A stretch of 64,000 nucleotides of DNA from an uncultured Neokomagataea sp. (GTDB lineage: Bacteria > Pseudomonadota > Alphaproteobacteria > Acetobacterales > Acetobacteraceae): the NCBI RefSeq assembly GCF_946476835.1, contig NZ_CAMKWA010000004.1:1-64000 (forward strand), given 5' to 3'. The notes under the pieces are model-generated. The model made no database searches. It saw only the letters and a program-made list of their open reading frames with translations, and was not told the DNA's origin. The position numbers and the translations under genes were made by a program. The stretch's first letter is position 1. Each line of letters starts with the position of its first letter. This document shows, in pieces, positions 7,947-17,110 of this stretch.

Positions 7947-10934
7947 TCAGACAATACAAGTCTGTATAATCTGATCGAGATCACGTCTGAACTTTGCAGG
8001 CGAACATTCTTCTCGAATCGATGATAAAGCTTCATTACGTAGGCGAGCCCACAATTCACCATCTTGATACAAACGCACAATAGCATCTGCAAAAGACTTC
8101 GCATCGTCGCCCGCAGCATGAAGCAACTGCTTGCCGTTCTCCCAGCCAACCTGAGAGGCCAACAAAGATGTTACCACCATAGGCACACCTAAGCTTGCAG
8201 CTTCTTGCACCTTAAACGGCAAACCACCTGCAAAACGTGTCGGTGCCACAAATACTCGGTGCCGATCAAACAACGGCCCCAAATCATGTACTGCCCCAAC
8301 AATATCAACCCGTGGATGCAATGCAAATGGGCTCATATCAACAGATGGGCTAATAAAACCAGCAATGCTGAACTTAACATCGGCAGATAATATGTCATCC
8401 AAATGCGGCAAAACCTCTTCCACAAACCACTCAAGACTATCATGGTTTGGTGAACCCGCATCATGCAAAGCCCCTAAGAACAGAATATCACGCCGCTCTT
8501 CAAAGCCAGCCGGTGTTGGTTTAGGCCGCATTTCATGCCCAAGCACGGACACATTATCGTACCCAGCACGACGCACCAAGGACGCGTCATTCTCGGTAAC
8601 CGTTACAATACGCTGACAGAAATGAGCTGCATCCAGCTCTTCTTGCAGCATCTCATCAAAGTCCTGCTCAGAACGCGGCAAGTCCAACACTTCCAGACGC
8701 CCTAACGTCCGTGGTGTTGCGATAACCTCCGTATCCAGCACAGCCCCCCCAGAAGGAAGATAACGGCTGGTTTCATTCAAGATAGGAAGCAAGCGCACCA
8801 TATTATGCGTACGCCCCACCCATAGCAGGTCATAATACCCTGCGCGTTCTTGAATAAACTCTGCAAAATCTGCCACATGAAGATCTGGCAACAATTCAAC
8901 CGTTTCTGGAAAATCTCCAAAAATATCCAGAACGCTTTGCTCGCGTGGAAGCATTGGGAAAACCGTAACATGGTATCCTAATGCAGCCATTTCCCGCACC
9001 ACATCATTGGACCGAACATAGCCAGACCCTAAGCGCCGAAGCGGCAAACGATCTTCAATAAACAAAATCCGTTTTTCATCCCGCCGACGCTCACGCGCAT
9101 GAACAGCATTGCGCAAATGTGGTGGTTGTTGGTTACGCAAGAAATCCGGATGTGCCCGAGCAAAAGCTTTCAAATTCGCCTGCATCAAAGCCAATGACCC
9201 TGATGCACCCGAACTCCCAAACTCCAAATGTTCAATCACCACTGTCGGATCATAAACAACCCGGAAACCCGCTTTAATAATACGGACGCACAAATCAGCA
9301 TCTTCAAAATATGCTGGCCGGAAGCGCGGATCATACCCAGACAAACGACGCAACAATGATGACCGTACTACGATGAACGCCGCCGAACAGTAATCAACAT
9401 CACGAATAAAATTGGCTTCCGGCAAATTCGGATCAGCATCACGTTGGTAGCCATACGTACTACCGTCACGCCAGACGACCGAACCTGCTTCCTGCAGATG
9501 CATATTGGTTCGAATAATCTTAGCGCCAACAGCACCAATATTCGCTTCTGACCGAATGCGCTTCAGGGACAAACGCAACGCATCGGGTGCTAAGCGAATA
9601 TCATTATTCAGATACAGAACAAACGGAGCCTCAACCTCGGCTAAACCAGCATTACAACCCTCAAGATATCCAATATTATATCGATACCGTAAAAGTTTAA
9701 TCCCTCGTACAAACTGCGCCAACTGACGACTCTGATCGTGCGAACCTGAATCCACAATGATCACTTGAATTGAGCCCGAATAATTCGCTCGCAATGACGC
9801 CAAAGCCTGCATGGTCAATGCAATCTTGTTATACAAGACCATAATCACACTAATTTCTGGCAAACCAGAATATGTGAAATCCAAACGGCGCCGTACCAGC
9901 ATGGGCAATTGTGCTTCAGCTTCACGCTCAAACACAACCTTTGCTTGCACCTCATCAATCTCAGCAATACCGGCTAAAGCCGCCTGCGAGTCAGGCGTCA
10001 CACGCCCTGCCACATAATGCGTAAAGGGTGTGTCAAAGAGCTTATTGTGCAAATCACGTCGCACCTGCGGACGTGATTTATAAGCATCCATGCTCAAGTT
10101 TTTACCGGGCGAGCGACCTTCATTTGCACCAAACCTAACGAAATGATCATACCCATTCCGAAAGACCCCCTGATCTAAAGCGGCCTTCAGGTCTGGATAG
10201 AGTTCCGCATATTCATCCTCAGAAAAAAATTCCAATGGATCGTAATGCCGCGCCCTGCCATTCGTCATGTAGTGATGCAGAGCACTGCTGTAACGCCCCT
10301 CATCAATCTCTTTCTGAACAGTTGGATAACGGTTCAGGTACCAAACTGGATCAAAATACCACGATACACGCCCAGCATTCGCCACAGATGCCGGAAGCAC
10401 CAACCAAGACGAAAATAAGTTATCATTCGGCTCAAAATAATCAGGAAAATGCAATGCCAAATTGCGGCACAGTTCCAGATCAAAAAACCGATGGCCAATA
10501 TAGTTGCGCTTTGAACCAACTTCTAAATAGTGATCATAACCATTCAAAAAGCCTTGCTCTTCAAGAGCCCGCTGCGTCAGTTCATGGTAGCGACGTCGAT
10601 ATTCGAGCTCATCAAAAAGCCAGTGCCCTGAATTATGAACGTATCCAGCAGAACAATAATGCGCAAATCCCGATTCATAATGCCCTTCAATAACGGCCTT
10701 ATGCACATCTGGATAAAATTCTAAGTACCAAACCTCATCAAAATATCGATTTGGTGAGTGACCATATTTTCGGCCGAACTGATGATAAAAATCCTCGGCA
10801 TCATCGATACCTTCTCTTTTCATCCACTCTTCAACTTCTGGGTAACGGAGTACGTACCACTCGGCATCAAAGATACGCCAGCAAGGCTGACGTATCTTTG
10901 CACTAGACATTACTTCGCTTTGTTCACCCGGCAT
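7947..10934 (-). CDS. Large multidomain glycosyltransferase (repeats, GT2, GT4-like)
   Basis: 995 residues in three parts. Residues about 20-290 hold six repeats of some 43 residues with the pattern FDxxWYLxxYPDV...G...HY...G, one of them degenerate. Residues about 350-600 form a GT2 domain: ISVIMVLYNK, the metal-binding LYLNND, and YFEDADLC near the catalytic base, as in rhamnosyltransferase-type enzymes. From about residue 640 to the end lies a GT-B domain (RILFIEDRLPLRRLGSGY) with a donor-site segment near GGLPFKVQEAASLGVP. Two catalytic units in one chain suggest that consecutive sugars are added. It lies between the two CgeB-like genes with gaps of about 20 and 77 bases, so one operon. 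Confidence 0.82.
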   Translation of the reverse strand: MPGEQSEVMSSAKIRQPCWRIFDAEWYVLRYPEVEEWMKREGIDDAEDFYHQFGRKYGHSPNRYFDEVWYLEFYPDVHKAVIEGHYESGFAHYCSAGYVHNSGHWLFDELEYRRRYHELTQRALEEQGFLNGYDHYLEVGSKRNYIGHRFFDLELCRNLALHFPDYFEPNDNLFSSWLVLPASVANAGRVSWYFDPVWYLNRYPTVQKEIDEGRYSSALHHYMTNGRARHYDPLEFFSEDEYAELYPDLKAALDQGVFRNGYDHFVRFGANEGRSPGKNLSMDAYKSRPQVRRDLHNKLFDTPFTHYVAGRVTPDSQAALAGIAEIDEVQAKVVFEREAEAQLPMLVRRRLDFTYSGLPEISVIMVLYNKIALTMQALASLRANYSGSIQVIIVDSGSHDQSRQLAQFVRGIKLLRYRYNIGYLEGCNAGLAEVEAPFVLYLNNDIRLAPDALRLSLKRIRSEANIGAVGAKIIRTNMHLQEAGSVVWRDGSTYGYQRDADPNLPEANFIRDVDYCSAAFIVVRSSLLRRLSGYDPRFRPAYFEDADLCVRIIKAGFRVVYDPTVVIEHLEFGSSGASGSLALMQANLKAFARAHPDFLRNQQPPHLRNAVHARERRRDEKRILFIEDRLPLRRLGSGYVRSNDVVREMAALGYHVTVFPMLPREQSVLDIFGDFPETVELLPDLHVADFAEFIQERAGYYDLLWVGRTHNMVRLLPILNETSRYLPSGGAVLDTEVIATPRTLGRLEVLDLPRSEQDFDEMLQEELDAAHFCQRIVTVTENDASLVRRAGYDNVSVLGHEMRPKPTPAGFEERRDILFLGALHDAGSPNHDSLEWFVEEVLPHLDDILSADVKFSIAGFISPSVDMSPFALHPRVDIVGAVHDLGPLFDRHRVFVAPTRFAGGLPFKVQEAASLGVPMVVTSLLASQVGWENGKQLLHAAGDDAKSFADAIVRLYQDGELWARLRNEALSSIREECSPAKFRRDLDQIIQTCIV

Positions 10935-10953
10935 TACGTCGTGCCCTTAACGT

Positions 10954-13900
10954 TCAGGACATAGCCTGCTGATTAAGAAGTTCATCGACATGCCGCGCAT
11001 CTTCCGGCGACAAGCCCTCTCGAGCCGTAGACTGGATTTTGCCCTTGCTAAAATTCACAGCCAAATCCGTCACATAAGTCCCGAAGACTTCTCCCGCAGT
11101 ATTCAACAGCGCAACCTGATAACGCCCTTCCAAAACCAAGGCGTAACCACGTTTTGGATCAAACGTCCCCTCAAAGCCTGCACATAAAGGAGCATCTGCA
11201 TGCACAACAGCCACATCATGCCGTACGCAACGGTTCAATGCTGACAGAACGACTTCACCACGCTCTGGCTGAACTAAAGCAACATACATCTGCCCCGCAC
11301 GCTGTAGGCCCTTCAAGAAAGCCCACCCACGAATATGCAGAACACCTTCGGCTTCAACCTCACGAAGCGGCTCGCCCACCACCCCAGTAAAGTCGTCGAT
11401 AAACTGCTCTAGGCGCCCTTCTCCATGTGAGTGCAAGCCTTCTTTCTGAGGAGAAGCCAGCTTAATACCGCGCAACACCCCATCATTATGAGCAACCCGC
11501 TCAAAGTCTTCTAGGATTTGACCATTCGAAGGCGATACACGCTCAATTTCTATGATCTGCCCACCTTCAACCTCAATCTGGTAAGGCGTCAATTGGAACG
11601 CCCCTTGGCCTTGAAGCACGTTGATTAAGCCAACGCGGAAACGGCCTTCACACCACTTACCACGCAATGCTGCACGCCCAGAGAAGCCAGAACGGCGCGG
11701 CGAATCTGTGAAAAGCTTAGCAATATCACCACGCGTTTCACGCTGACATTCAACGTAAATAGACGGGGTATCAGGCCCTTCACCAATCAAGACAGCAAGC
11801 ATACGCCCCGCTGTAGAGATACCAGGCAGCAAGAACCACCCACGAATGTGGAATTCGTTCGCACTATCAAAATCGATCTCAACACCCGGACGGAAAACAT
11901 GATGACAAATATCATCAACGTAGCATTCCGCTCCTTGGATCGAGAACCAGTCATTCACTTCAACTGGCAACTCAATTGAAAGGTCCCGCTGTGTCGGCGG
12001 ATCAAAGATATGACGAGGCGGCGCTTGATGGCGCCAATTATTATGCGGCAACAAGTGCACTTGCCCTGCATCGATACGCAAGTCAGAGACACCCATATCA
12101 CGTCGTGGCGCGATATCACGATATAGCTGCAACAAGTCCCGAGAATATTCAGCCGCATCCGTCAAAAGATGAGGGCCAATATTCGCCATCATCTTGCGGC
12201 GTAATGCTTCAGAAGAGCGGAGCATTTCCAAACGCTCCAACACCATGCTCGGACGGTTAATCGGCACCTTAAAGCCGTTTACACCATCTTCAACGCGGTC
12301 TCCCAAAGCCCCCACATCCGTCACGATTGGAAGAAGACCATTCTGCCATGCTTCTGACAGAGAAATGCAATACGTTTCCGGCCAGATGGAGAGGTTCAGC
12401 GCAACGTCTGCAGCTTTCAACGCATCAATTTCGCCCATGTCATAACGGCCATACACCGTTACATTTGAGCGCTGCACTGAGTTAAGAACCGCCTCATATT
12501 CCGGATGGACGTAACCGAAAATATGGAAGTGGAAGTGATCGGGATGTGCAATCTCGATCAAACTCAGAATGGTGTCAGCCCCCTTCGTGCGAAGGAAGTT
12601 ACCAACGATTGCCACGCCTAATGGGCGGCCTTCCAAAGACTTATACGCTTTTGGCACAACCGGCACAGTGTTTTCAGGGCTTGGAATACCCGTAATCAAA
12701 CTGACCTTTTGATCCAAAATCGGATAAATATCATGTGTCAGGTCGCGTGAATGCTGCGTGCCGAACATAATTGCATCAACCGAACGCAACATCTTTGCGA
12801 TAAATGCACGGCGCGTCTGCTCACCACCATATTCAACATTTTCTGCCGCTTTAAGGGTAACGTCCGCCGCCAGTACAGACCGAACTTCGTCCTCAACATA
12901 GCGCAATTCATGGTTCAAAAGGTTATAACGCGACGAGACCAGCCAAAAATCATGCGCAGAGAATACCACGCCGGTGCCACTAGCCTTCGCGATAATCGGC
13001 AAAGACAACGCGTGGTGACCAAGGTGCTGGAAATGAACAACATCAATATTGTACTGCGCAATAACGCTCGAGAAGGCCATTTCCTCGGCCCCATCGCACA
13101 TAACATCCTGCCACCCGGCTTCAGGCACTTCAAAGCGATCAAGCTCTTGTCCGCTCGCCGTCGTCATCCAGCAAGAGCCTCCACGGCGCAGCCAGTAAAA
13201 GAACTCTACATCGCGCCCCAACATTGAACACAATGCTTGCTGATAAACCTCAACACCACCCCATGCTTGCTCATGAATCGTAGAGTGTGTGCACATCAAA
13301 ACACGCAGTCGGCGACGACGTTCGACCGGAACAATATCCCCCTTACGGCTACCGAAATCAGCGCCCGTAATTTCCTGCATCTTCCGCAAACGATTTTCGT
13401 ACAGATGGTGCTGCAATACAGACTTCTGTGCAGCTTGAGCAGCCTTACGACGCACGCTCTTGCTTTCCAGAATACGCGCAACGGCGGCAACAACCCCATC
13501 AGGGTCACGCGCAAGGCTTACACCATCGACTGTTTCGAAATGCTCACTCGCCATGCTTTCCGGCGCTTCAACAACCTGCGCAGTACCAGCAAGCCCAAGT
13601 TCAAAGAAACGCGGACCAGGAGCGGTCGCTTGGCTGACATCGCCATGGCTCGCATAGTCACGGAACATCGTCAGCGTAACCGCACTGACATTCGCAAAAT
13701 CAATAAACGCTTCATGGCTAACAGGACGCTGAATAGCCAAAGCTGCCAAATCTGCTGGGAGCGGTGGCAAATATTCATTCCCAGGGCAAATCAACTTCAG
13801 ACGCGCATCTGGGAATGCCGCGATAACACGACGCAACGTCTCAACGCGATTGGGCCACATCGTCCCCGCAAAGAAGATGTCATATTCCAGCTCATTAGCC

Positions 13901-14301
13901 GTCAGTACTTTCCGCTCATGGATGGAAGTACTCGCTGCCAAAGGCAGATAATGACCCTTACCATTATAATATTCAGCACAAGACGGATCATTCGTAAATA
14001 CAAAGTCAAACAGCCCAGCATTTTCAACGTTGAAATCCCGCATAAAGGGATCTTCAAACGTCCACAAAATCATTGTTTTGAATGCCGGACGAATGCGGCG
14101 CAGCAACGGCAAATGAATACGCTGTGCATCGATGCAAATCAGGACATCATGAGTACCTGACGCAGCAATACCCGCCAAAGACATGTTGTCTGCAACAACA
14201 ACGTCATCACGCCCAAATAGAGACTTCGCAGCACGCTCTATAGCAAGAGTAAGGTACGAATTGGGGTTATGCGTAAAGTTTGTATTATAAATGACCGCCA
14301 T
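10954..14301 (-). CDS. Large glycosyltransferase: CgeB-like domain, GT4 domain, beta-rich C-terminus
   Basis: 1115 residues. Residues 1 to about 310 are CgeB-like (TFEDPFMRD, HYLPLAAS, APGPRFFELGLAG). Residues about 330-760 are a GT4 enzyme (VLMCTHSTIHEQAWGGVEVY at the start, GNFLRTKGAD, and SLSEAWQNGLLPIV in the donor site). The last 350 residues contain two related segments, each with an IRGWxxLxG core, that look like beta-sandwich modules of unknown function. The ATG at 14301 is chosen over a TTG one codon upstream. First gene of the minus-strand glycosyltransferase operon. The product is unknown; a cell-surface glycan or protein glycosylation is inferred. Confidence 0.8.
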   Translation of the reverse strand: MAVIYNTNFTHNPNSYLTLAIERAAKSLFGRDDVVVADNMSLAGIAASGTHDVLICIDAQRIHLPLLRRIRPAFKTMILWTFEDPFMRDFNVENAGLFDFVFTNDPSCAEYYNGKGHYLPLAASTSIHERKVLTANELEYDIFFAGTMWPNRVETLRRVIAAFPDARLKLICPGNEYLPPLPADLAALAIQRPVSHEAFIDFANVSAVTLTMFRDYASHGDVSQATAPGPRFFELGLAGTAQVVEAPESMASEHFETVDGVSLARDPDGVVAAVARILESKSVRRKAAQAAQKSVLQHHLYENRLRKMQEITGADFGSRKGDIVPVERRRRLRVLMCTHSTIHEQAWGGVEVYQQALCSMLGRDVEFFYWLRRGGSCWMTTASGQELDRFEVPEAGWQDVMCDGAEEMAFSSVIAQYNIDVVHFQHLGHHALSLPIIAKASGTGVVFSAHDFWLVSSRYNLLNHELRYVEDEVRSVLAADVTLKAAENVEYGGEQTRRAFIAKMLRSVDAIMFGTQHSRDLTHDIYPILDQKVSLITGIPSPENTVPVVPKAYKSLEGRPLGVAIVGNFLRTKGADTILSLIEIAHPDHFHFHIFGYVHPEYEAVLNSVQRSNVTVYGRYDMGEIDALKAADVALNLSIWPETYCISLSEAWQNGLLPIVTDVGALGDRVEDGVNGFKVPINRPSMVLERLEMLRSSEALRRKMMANIGPHLLTDAAEYSRDLLQLYRDIAPRRDMGVSDLRIDAGQVHLLPHNNWRHQAPPRHIFDPPTQRDLSIELPVEVNDWFSIQGAECYVDDICHHVFRPGVEIDFDSANEFHIRGWFLLPGISTAGRMLAVLIGEGPDTPSIYVECQRETRGDIAKLFTDSPRRSGFSGRAALRGKWCEGRFRVGLINVLQGQGAFQLTPYQIEVEGGQIIEIERVSPSNGQILEDFERVAHNDGVLRGIKLASPQKEGLHSHGEGRLEQFIDDFTGVVGEPLREVEAEGVLHIRGWAFLKGLQRAGQMYVALVQPERGEVVLSALNRCVRHDVAVVHADAPLCAGFEGTFDPKRGYALVLEGRYQVALLNTAGEVFGTYVTDLAVNFSKGKIQSTAREGLSPEDARHVDELLNQQAMS

Positions 14302-14460
14302 CAAGCAATTGAGCGCCTTACGCCCACCCCCAATTTAGAATCAAGACCACGACATACAGTACACTTCATATGCACTGCACTCGACGTTATGATAATTTCT
14401 AGCTCAGTCATTAAAACAGCAAAAGCGCCGTTCGCATACCCTCATGATTTAGAATAAATA

Positions 14461-14490
14461 AAAAAAAGGGCCGCCGAAGCGACCCTTTTC
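14461..14490 (-). terminator. rpsA: Rho-independent terminator after rpsA
   Basis: Read on the minus strand, the stem AAAAGGGTCGC with CTTCGG-type loop pairs with GCGGCCCTTTT and is followed by a run of T. It lies 36 bases after the rpsA stop. A weaker hairpin (AATACCTC with GAGGCATT) sits between it and the stop codon. Confidence 0.85.
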
Positions 14491-14525
14491 ATAATACCTC
14501 AAATAAAAGAGGCATTATTTTTCCA

Positions 14526-16208
14526 TCAATCCGTAGTACGGCGACGGATAGCTGCACCCAGGATATCACCCAGTGATGCGCCGGAATCAGATGAACCGTA
14601 TTCCGTGATGGCTTGCTTGTCTTCCTCGACCTCACGGCCACGGATCGTCAGAGCCAGCTTACGTGATGCACGCTCAACAGCAACGACCTTCGCATCAACC
14701 TTCTCGCCAACAGCGAAACGCTCTGGGCGTTGCTCTGCCTTGTCACGAGCCAGTTCTGCGCGGCGAATGAAGCCATTCAGGACTTCGTCAACCTTCACTT
14801 CGATGCCGTTCGTTTGAACTGCGGTCACAACACAGGTTACGATTGCACCCTTCTGAACACGTGCGAGCGTGTCAGCGGCTGGATCTTCCTGAAGTTGCTT
14901 AATACCGAGCGAGATGCGCTCTTTCTCAGCGTCCACGTCCAGAACCTTAGCCTTAACGACCTGGCCCTTCTCGTAGTTCGCCATGGCTGCTTCGCCAGCT
15001 TCGTCCCAAGACAGGTCGGACATGTGAACCATGCCGTCGATGTCTGCAGAGAGACCAATGAACAGACCGAACTCGGTGATGTTGCGGATTTCGCCTTCGA
15101 TGACGGAACCGACTTTGTTCTCTTCTTGGAATTGCTCCCAAGGATTACGCTGAACCTGCTTCAGGCCCAGAGAGATGCGGCGCTTTGAGCTGTCCACATC
15201 GAGAACCATGACGTCCACTTCTTGAGAAGTCGCAACGATCTTGCCCGGATGTACGTTCTTCTTTGTCCAAGACATTTCAGAAACGTGCACCAGACCTTCA
15301 ACGCCCGGCTCCAGCTCAACGAATGCACCGTAATCGGTGATGTTCGTGACGCGACCCGTGTAACGAGCGCTTGCTGGGTACTTAACAGCAACATTTTCCC
15401 ATGGATCAGCTTCAAGCTGCTTCATACCCAGGGAGATACGCTGCGTGTCAGAGTTGAAGCGGATAACCTGAACGCGAACTGGCTGACCAATCTGAAGAGC
15501 TTCAGATGGGTGGTTGATGCGCTTCCAAGCGATATCCGTAACGTGCAGCAGGCCATCAACGCCGCCGAGGTCAACGAACGCACCGTAATCGGTGATGCCT
15601 TCCTTCAGGCCCTGGATCAGCTCAGAACGCTGCTCAGCACGGGTCTCTTCAAGAACTGCACGACGTGACACAACGATGTTACCACGTGCACGATCCATCT
15701 TCAGGATCTGGAACGGCTGCGGCTGACCCATCAGCGGACCAACGTCACGAACCGGACGGATGTCCACTTGGCTGCCTGGCAAGAACGCCATTGCGCCACC
15801 GAGGTCAACCGTGAAGCCACCCTTAACACGACCATAAATCGTGCCGTTCACGCGCTGGTTGTTACCAAATGCACGCTCCAGAGCCGTCCATGCTTCTTCA
15901 CGACGCGCCTTCTCGCGTGACAGAACGATGGAACCATCACGATCTTCGTAACGCTCAACGTACAGTTCGATAACATCGCCAGGCTTCACGTCAGGAGCGG
16001 CGCCCGGAGGACCGAATTCCTTCAGCGCAACGCGGCCTTCGCTCTTCAGGCCAACGTCAACAATCGCGAACTCGTCAGATAGACGAATAACACGACCCGT
16101 AACAACGGAGCCCTCAAAACCAGTGTCGCGACCCAGTGTCTCATCGAGAAGGGCAGCAAAATCTTCGGTGCCGTGTGCAACCGAGTTCATCAGAGTGGCA
16201 GAAGCCAT
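14526..16208 (-). CDS. rpsA: 30S ribosomal protein S1
   Basis: About 560 residues with six S1 RNA-binding repeats, e.g. NITDYGAFVELEPGVEGLVHVSEMSW and ITEFGLFIGLSADIDGMVHMSDLSW in shorter form. S1 brings mRNA to the small ribosomal subunit, especially mRNAs with weak Shine-Dalgarno sites. The start at 16208 (MASATLMNSV) matches the usual alphaproteobacterial N-terminus; upstream codons to 16265 are less likely. No good Shine-Dalgarno site precedes it, as is common for rpsA. Odd point: at residues 204-205 the text runs LKEG-ITDYG, where other S1 proteins have about nine more residues forming the first strand of repeat 3. The gene follows cmk, as in many proteobacteria. Confidence 0.95.
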   Translation of the reverse strand: MASATLMNSVAHGTEDFAALLDETLGRDTGFEGSVVTGRVIRLSDEFAIVDVGLKSEGRVALKEFGPPGAAPDVKPGDVIELYVERYEDRDGSIVLSREKARREEAWTALERAFGNNQRVNGTIYGRVKGGFTVDLGGAMAFLPGSQVDIRPVRDVGPLMGQPQPFQILKMDRARGNIVVSRRAVLEETRAEQRSELIQGLKEGITDYGAFVDLGGVDGLLHVTDIAWKRINHPSEALQIGQPVRVQVIRFNSDTQRISLGMKQLEADPWENVAVKYPASARYTGRVTNITDYGAFVELEPGVEGLVHVSEMSWTKKNVHPGKIVATSQEVDVMVLDVDSSKRRISLGLKQVQRNPWEQFQEENKVGSVIEGEIRNITEFGLFIGLSADIDGMVHMSDLSWDEAGEAAMANYEKGQVVKAKVLDVDAEKERISLGIKQLQEDPAADTLARVQKGAIVTCVVTAVQTNGIEVKVDEVLNGFIRRAELARDKAEQRPERFAVGEKVDAKVVAVERASRKLALTIRGREVEEDKQAITEYGSSDSGASLGDILGAAIRRRTTD

Positions 16209-16381
16209 GTAGTCTAATATTCCCAGATTTCCGCAATACGCTGGAAATCCATGCTTGCGCCACACATGAAATTGTTATGCGTGTGACGTCTCCCCGTCGG
16301 CCCTAAAAGCATCAAACGGGTCAATGATCCAAAACACCCTCATGCCTGTGATACACACATAAGAGGAAAGCAAACCTTTAC

Positions 16382-16413
16382 GGTGTCTTGCTTTCAAAGC
16401 AAGCAAAGACACC
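16382..16413. repeat. Imperfect inverted repeat in the cmk-rpsA gap
   Basis: GGTGTCTT and AAGACACC form outer arms with an inner GCTTT/AAAGC pairing. It lies about 170 bases upstream of rpsA and 65 after cmk. No T-run follows on the minus strand, so a leader structure or RNA-processing site for rpsA is more likely than a terminator. The remainder of the 269-base gap shows no gene. Confidence 0.5.
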
Positions 16414-16477
16414 CTTGACACAGTCAATGTCAATCAAAAAGTGCTTTTTCTAGCACTCCAGCAAAGACAAAAGGCCT

Positions 16478-17110
16478 CTACGCACGGCGCTGCGCGATGT
16501 AATCACACGCTTTTTGAAAAACCTCAGCCGCCGTCAAATCATCCGTATCAATCGTAAAGGCATCATCTGCTGCCCGTAACGGCGCAACATCACGCTCCGA
16601 GTCTCTTTGATCCCGGCTTTCAATCTCTGCTACCGCACGATGCAGCGCTTCGCCTTCTAACGGCACGCCTGCATGCATCTGATGATAACGCCGCAGCGCA
16701 CGCGTCTTGGCTGTTGCAGTAATAAACAGCTTAACAGGCGCATCTGGGAACACGACCGTCCCAATATCGCGCCCATCAACAACTGCCCCACCTGTACGCC
16801 CAAAAACACGTTGACGCTCTAGAAGCGCCGCACGCACAGCAGGCTGCGACGCAACAATAGACGCCGCACGATCCACTTCAGGAACACGCAGATCATTGCG
16901 CTGCAAATCTTCTGCCGTCAGATGTTGTGCCATGTCCTCCGCAGCATTGTGCGGATCTCCACCCGCATTCAGCACACGCCGCGCCACAGCACGGTATAAC
17001 AACCCCGTATCCAAGTATGGCAGCCCATAGGCATCCGCCAAAGCCCGCGCTAACGTACCCTTACCCGCTGCCGCCGGCCCATCAACCGCAATAACAAACC
17101 CACCAGACAT
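16478..17110 (-). CDS. cmk: Cytidylate kinase
   Basis: 210 residues. The P-loop VDGPAAAGKGT is at the N-terminus, followed by YLDTGLLYRA and the VVDGRDIGTVVFPDA segment typical of CMP kinases. The enzyme phosphorylates CMP and dCMP to the diphosphates in the cytosol. ATG at 17110 overlaps the aroA stop by one base (TGATG), so the two are translationally coupled; the order aroA-cmk-rpsA is a widely conserved arrangement. Confidence 0.95.
   Translation of the reverse strand: MSGGFVIAVDGPAAAGKGTLARALADAYGLPYLDTGLLYRAVARRVLNAGGDPHNAAEDMAQHLTAEDLQRNDLRVPEVDRAASIVASQPAVRAALLERQRVFGRTGGAVVDGRDIGTVVFPDAPVKLFITATAKTRALRRYHQMHAGVPLEGEALHRAVAEIESRDQRDSERDVAPLRAADDAFTIDTDDLTAAEVFQKACDYIAQRRA

Noticed and set aside
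12915-13142. Small minus-strand frame in the glycosyltransferase gene
   Set aside because: Out of frame with the real gene, short and without a ribosome binding site.
13237-14160. 307-residue plus-strand open frame inside the large glycosyltransferase gene
   Set aside because: Antisense to a well-supported gene, with an amino-acid composition of a shadow frame and no recognisable domain.
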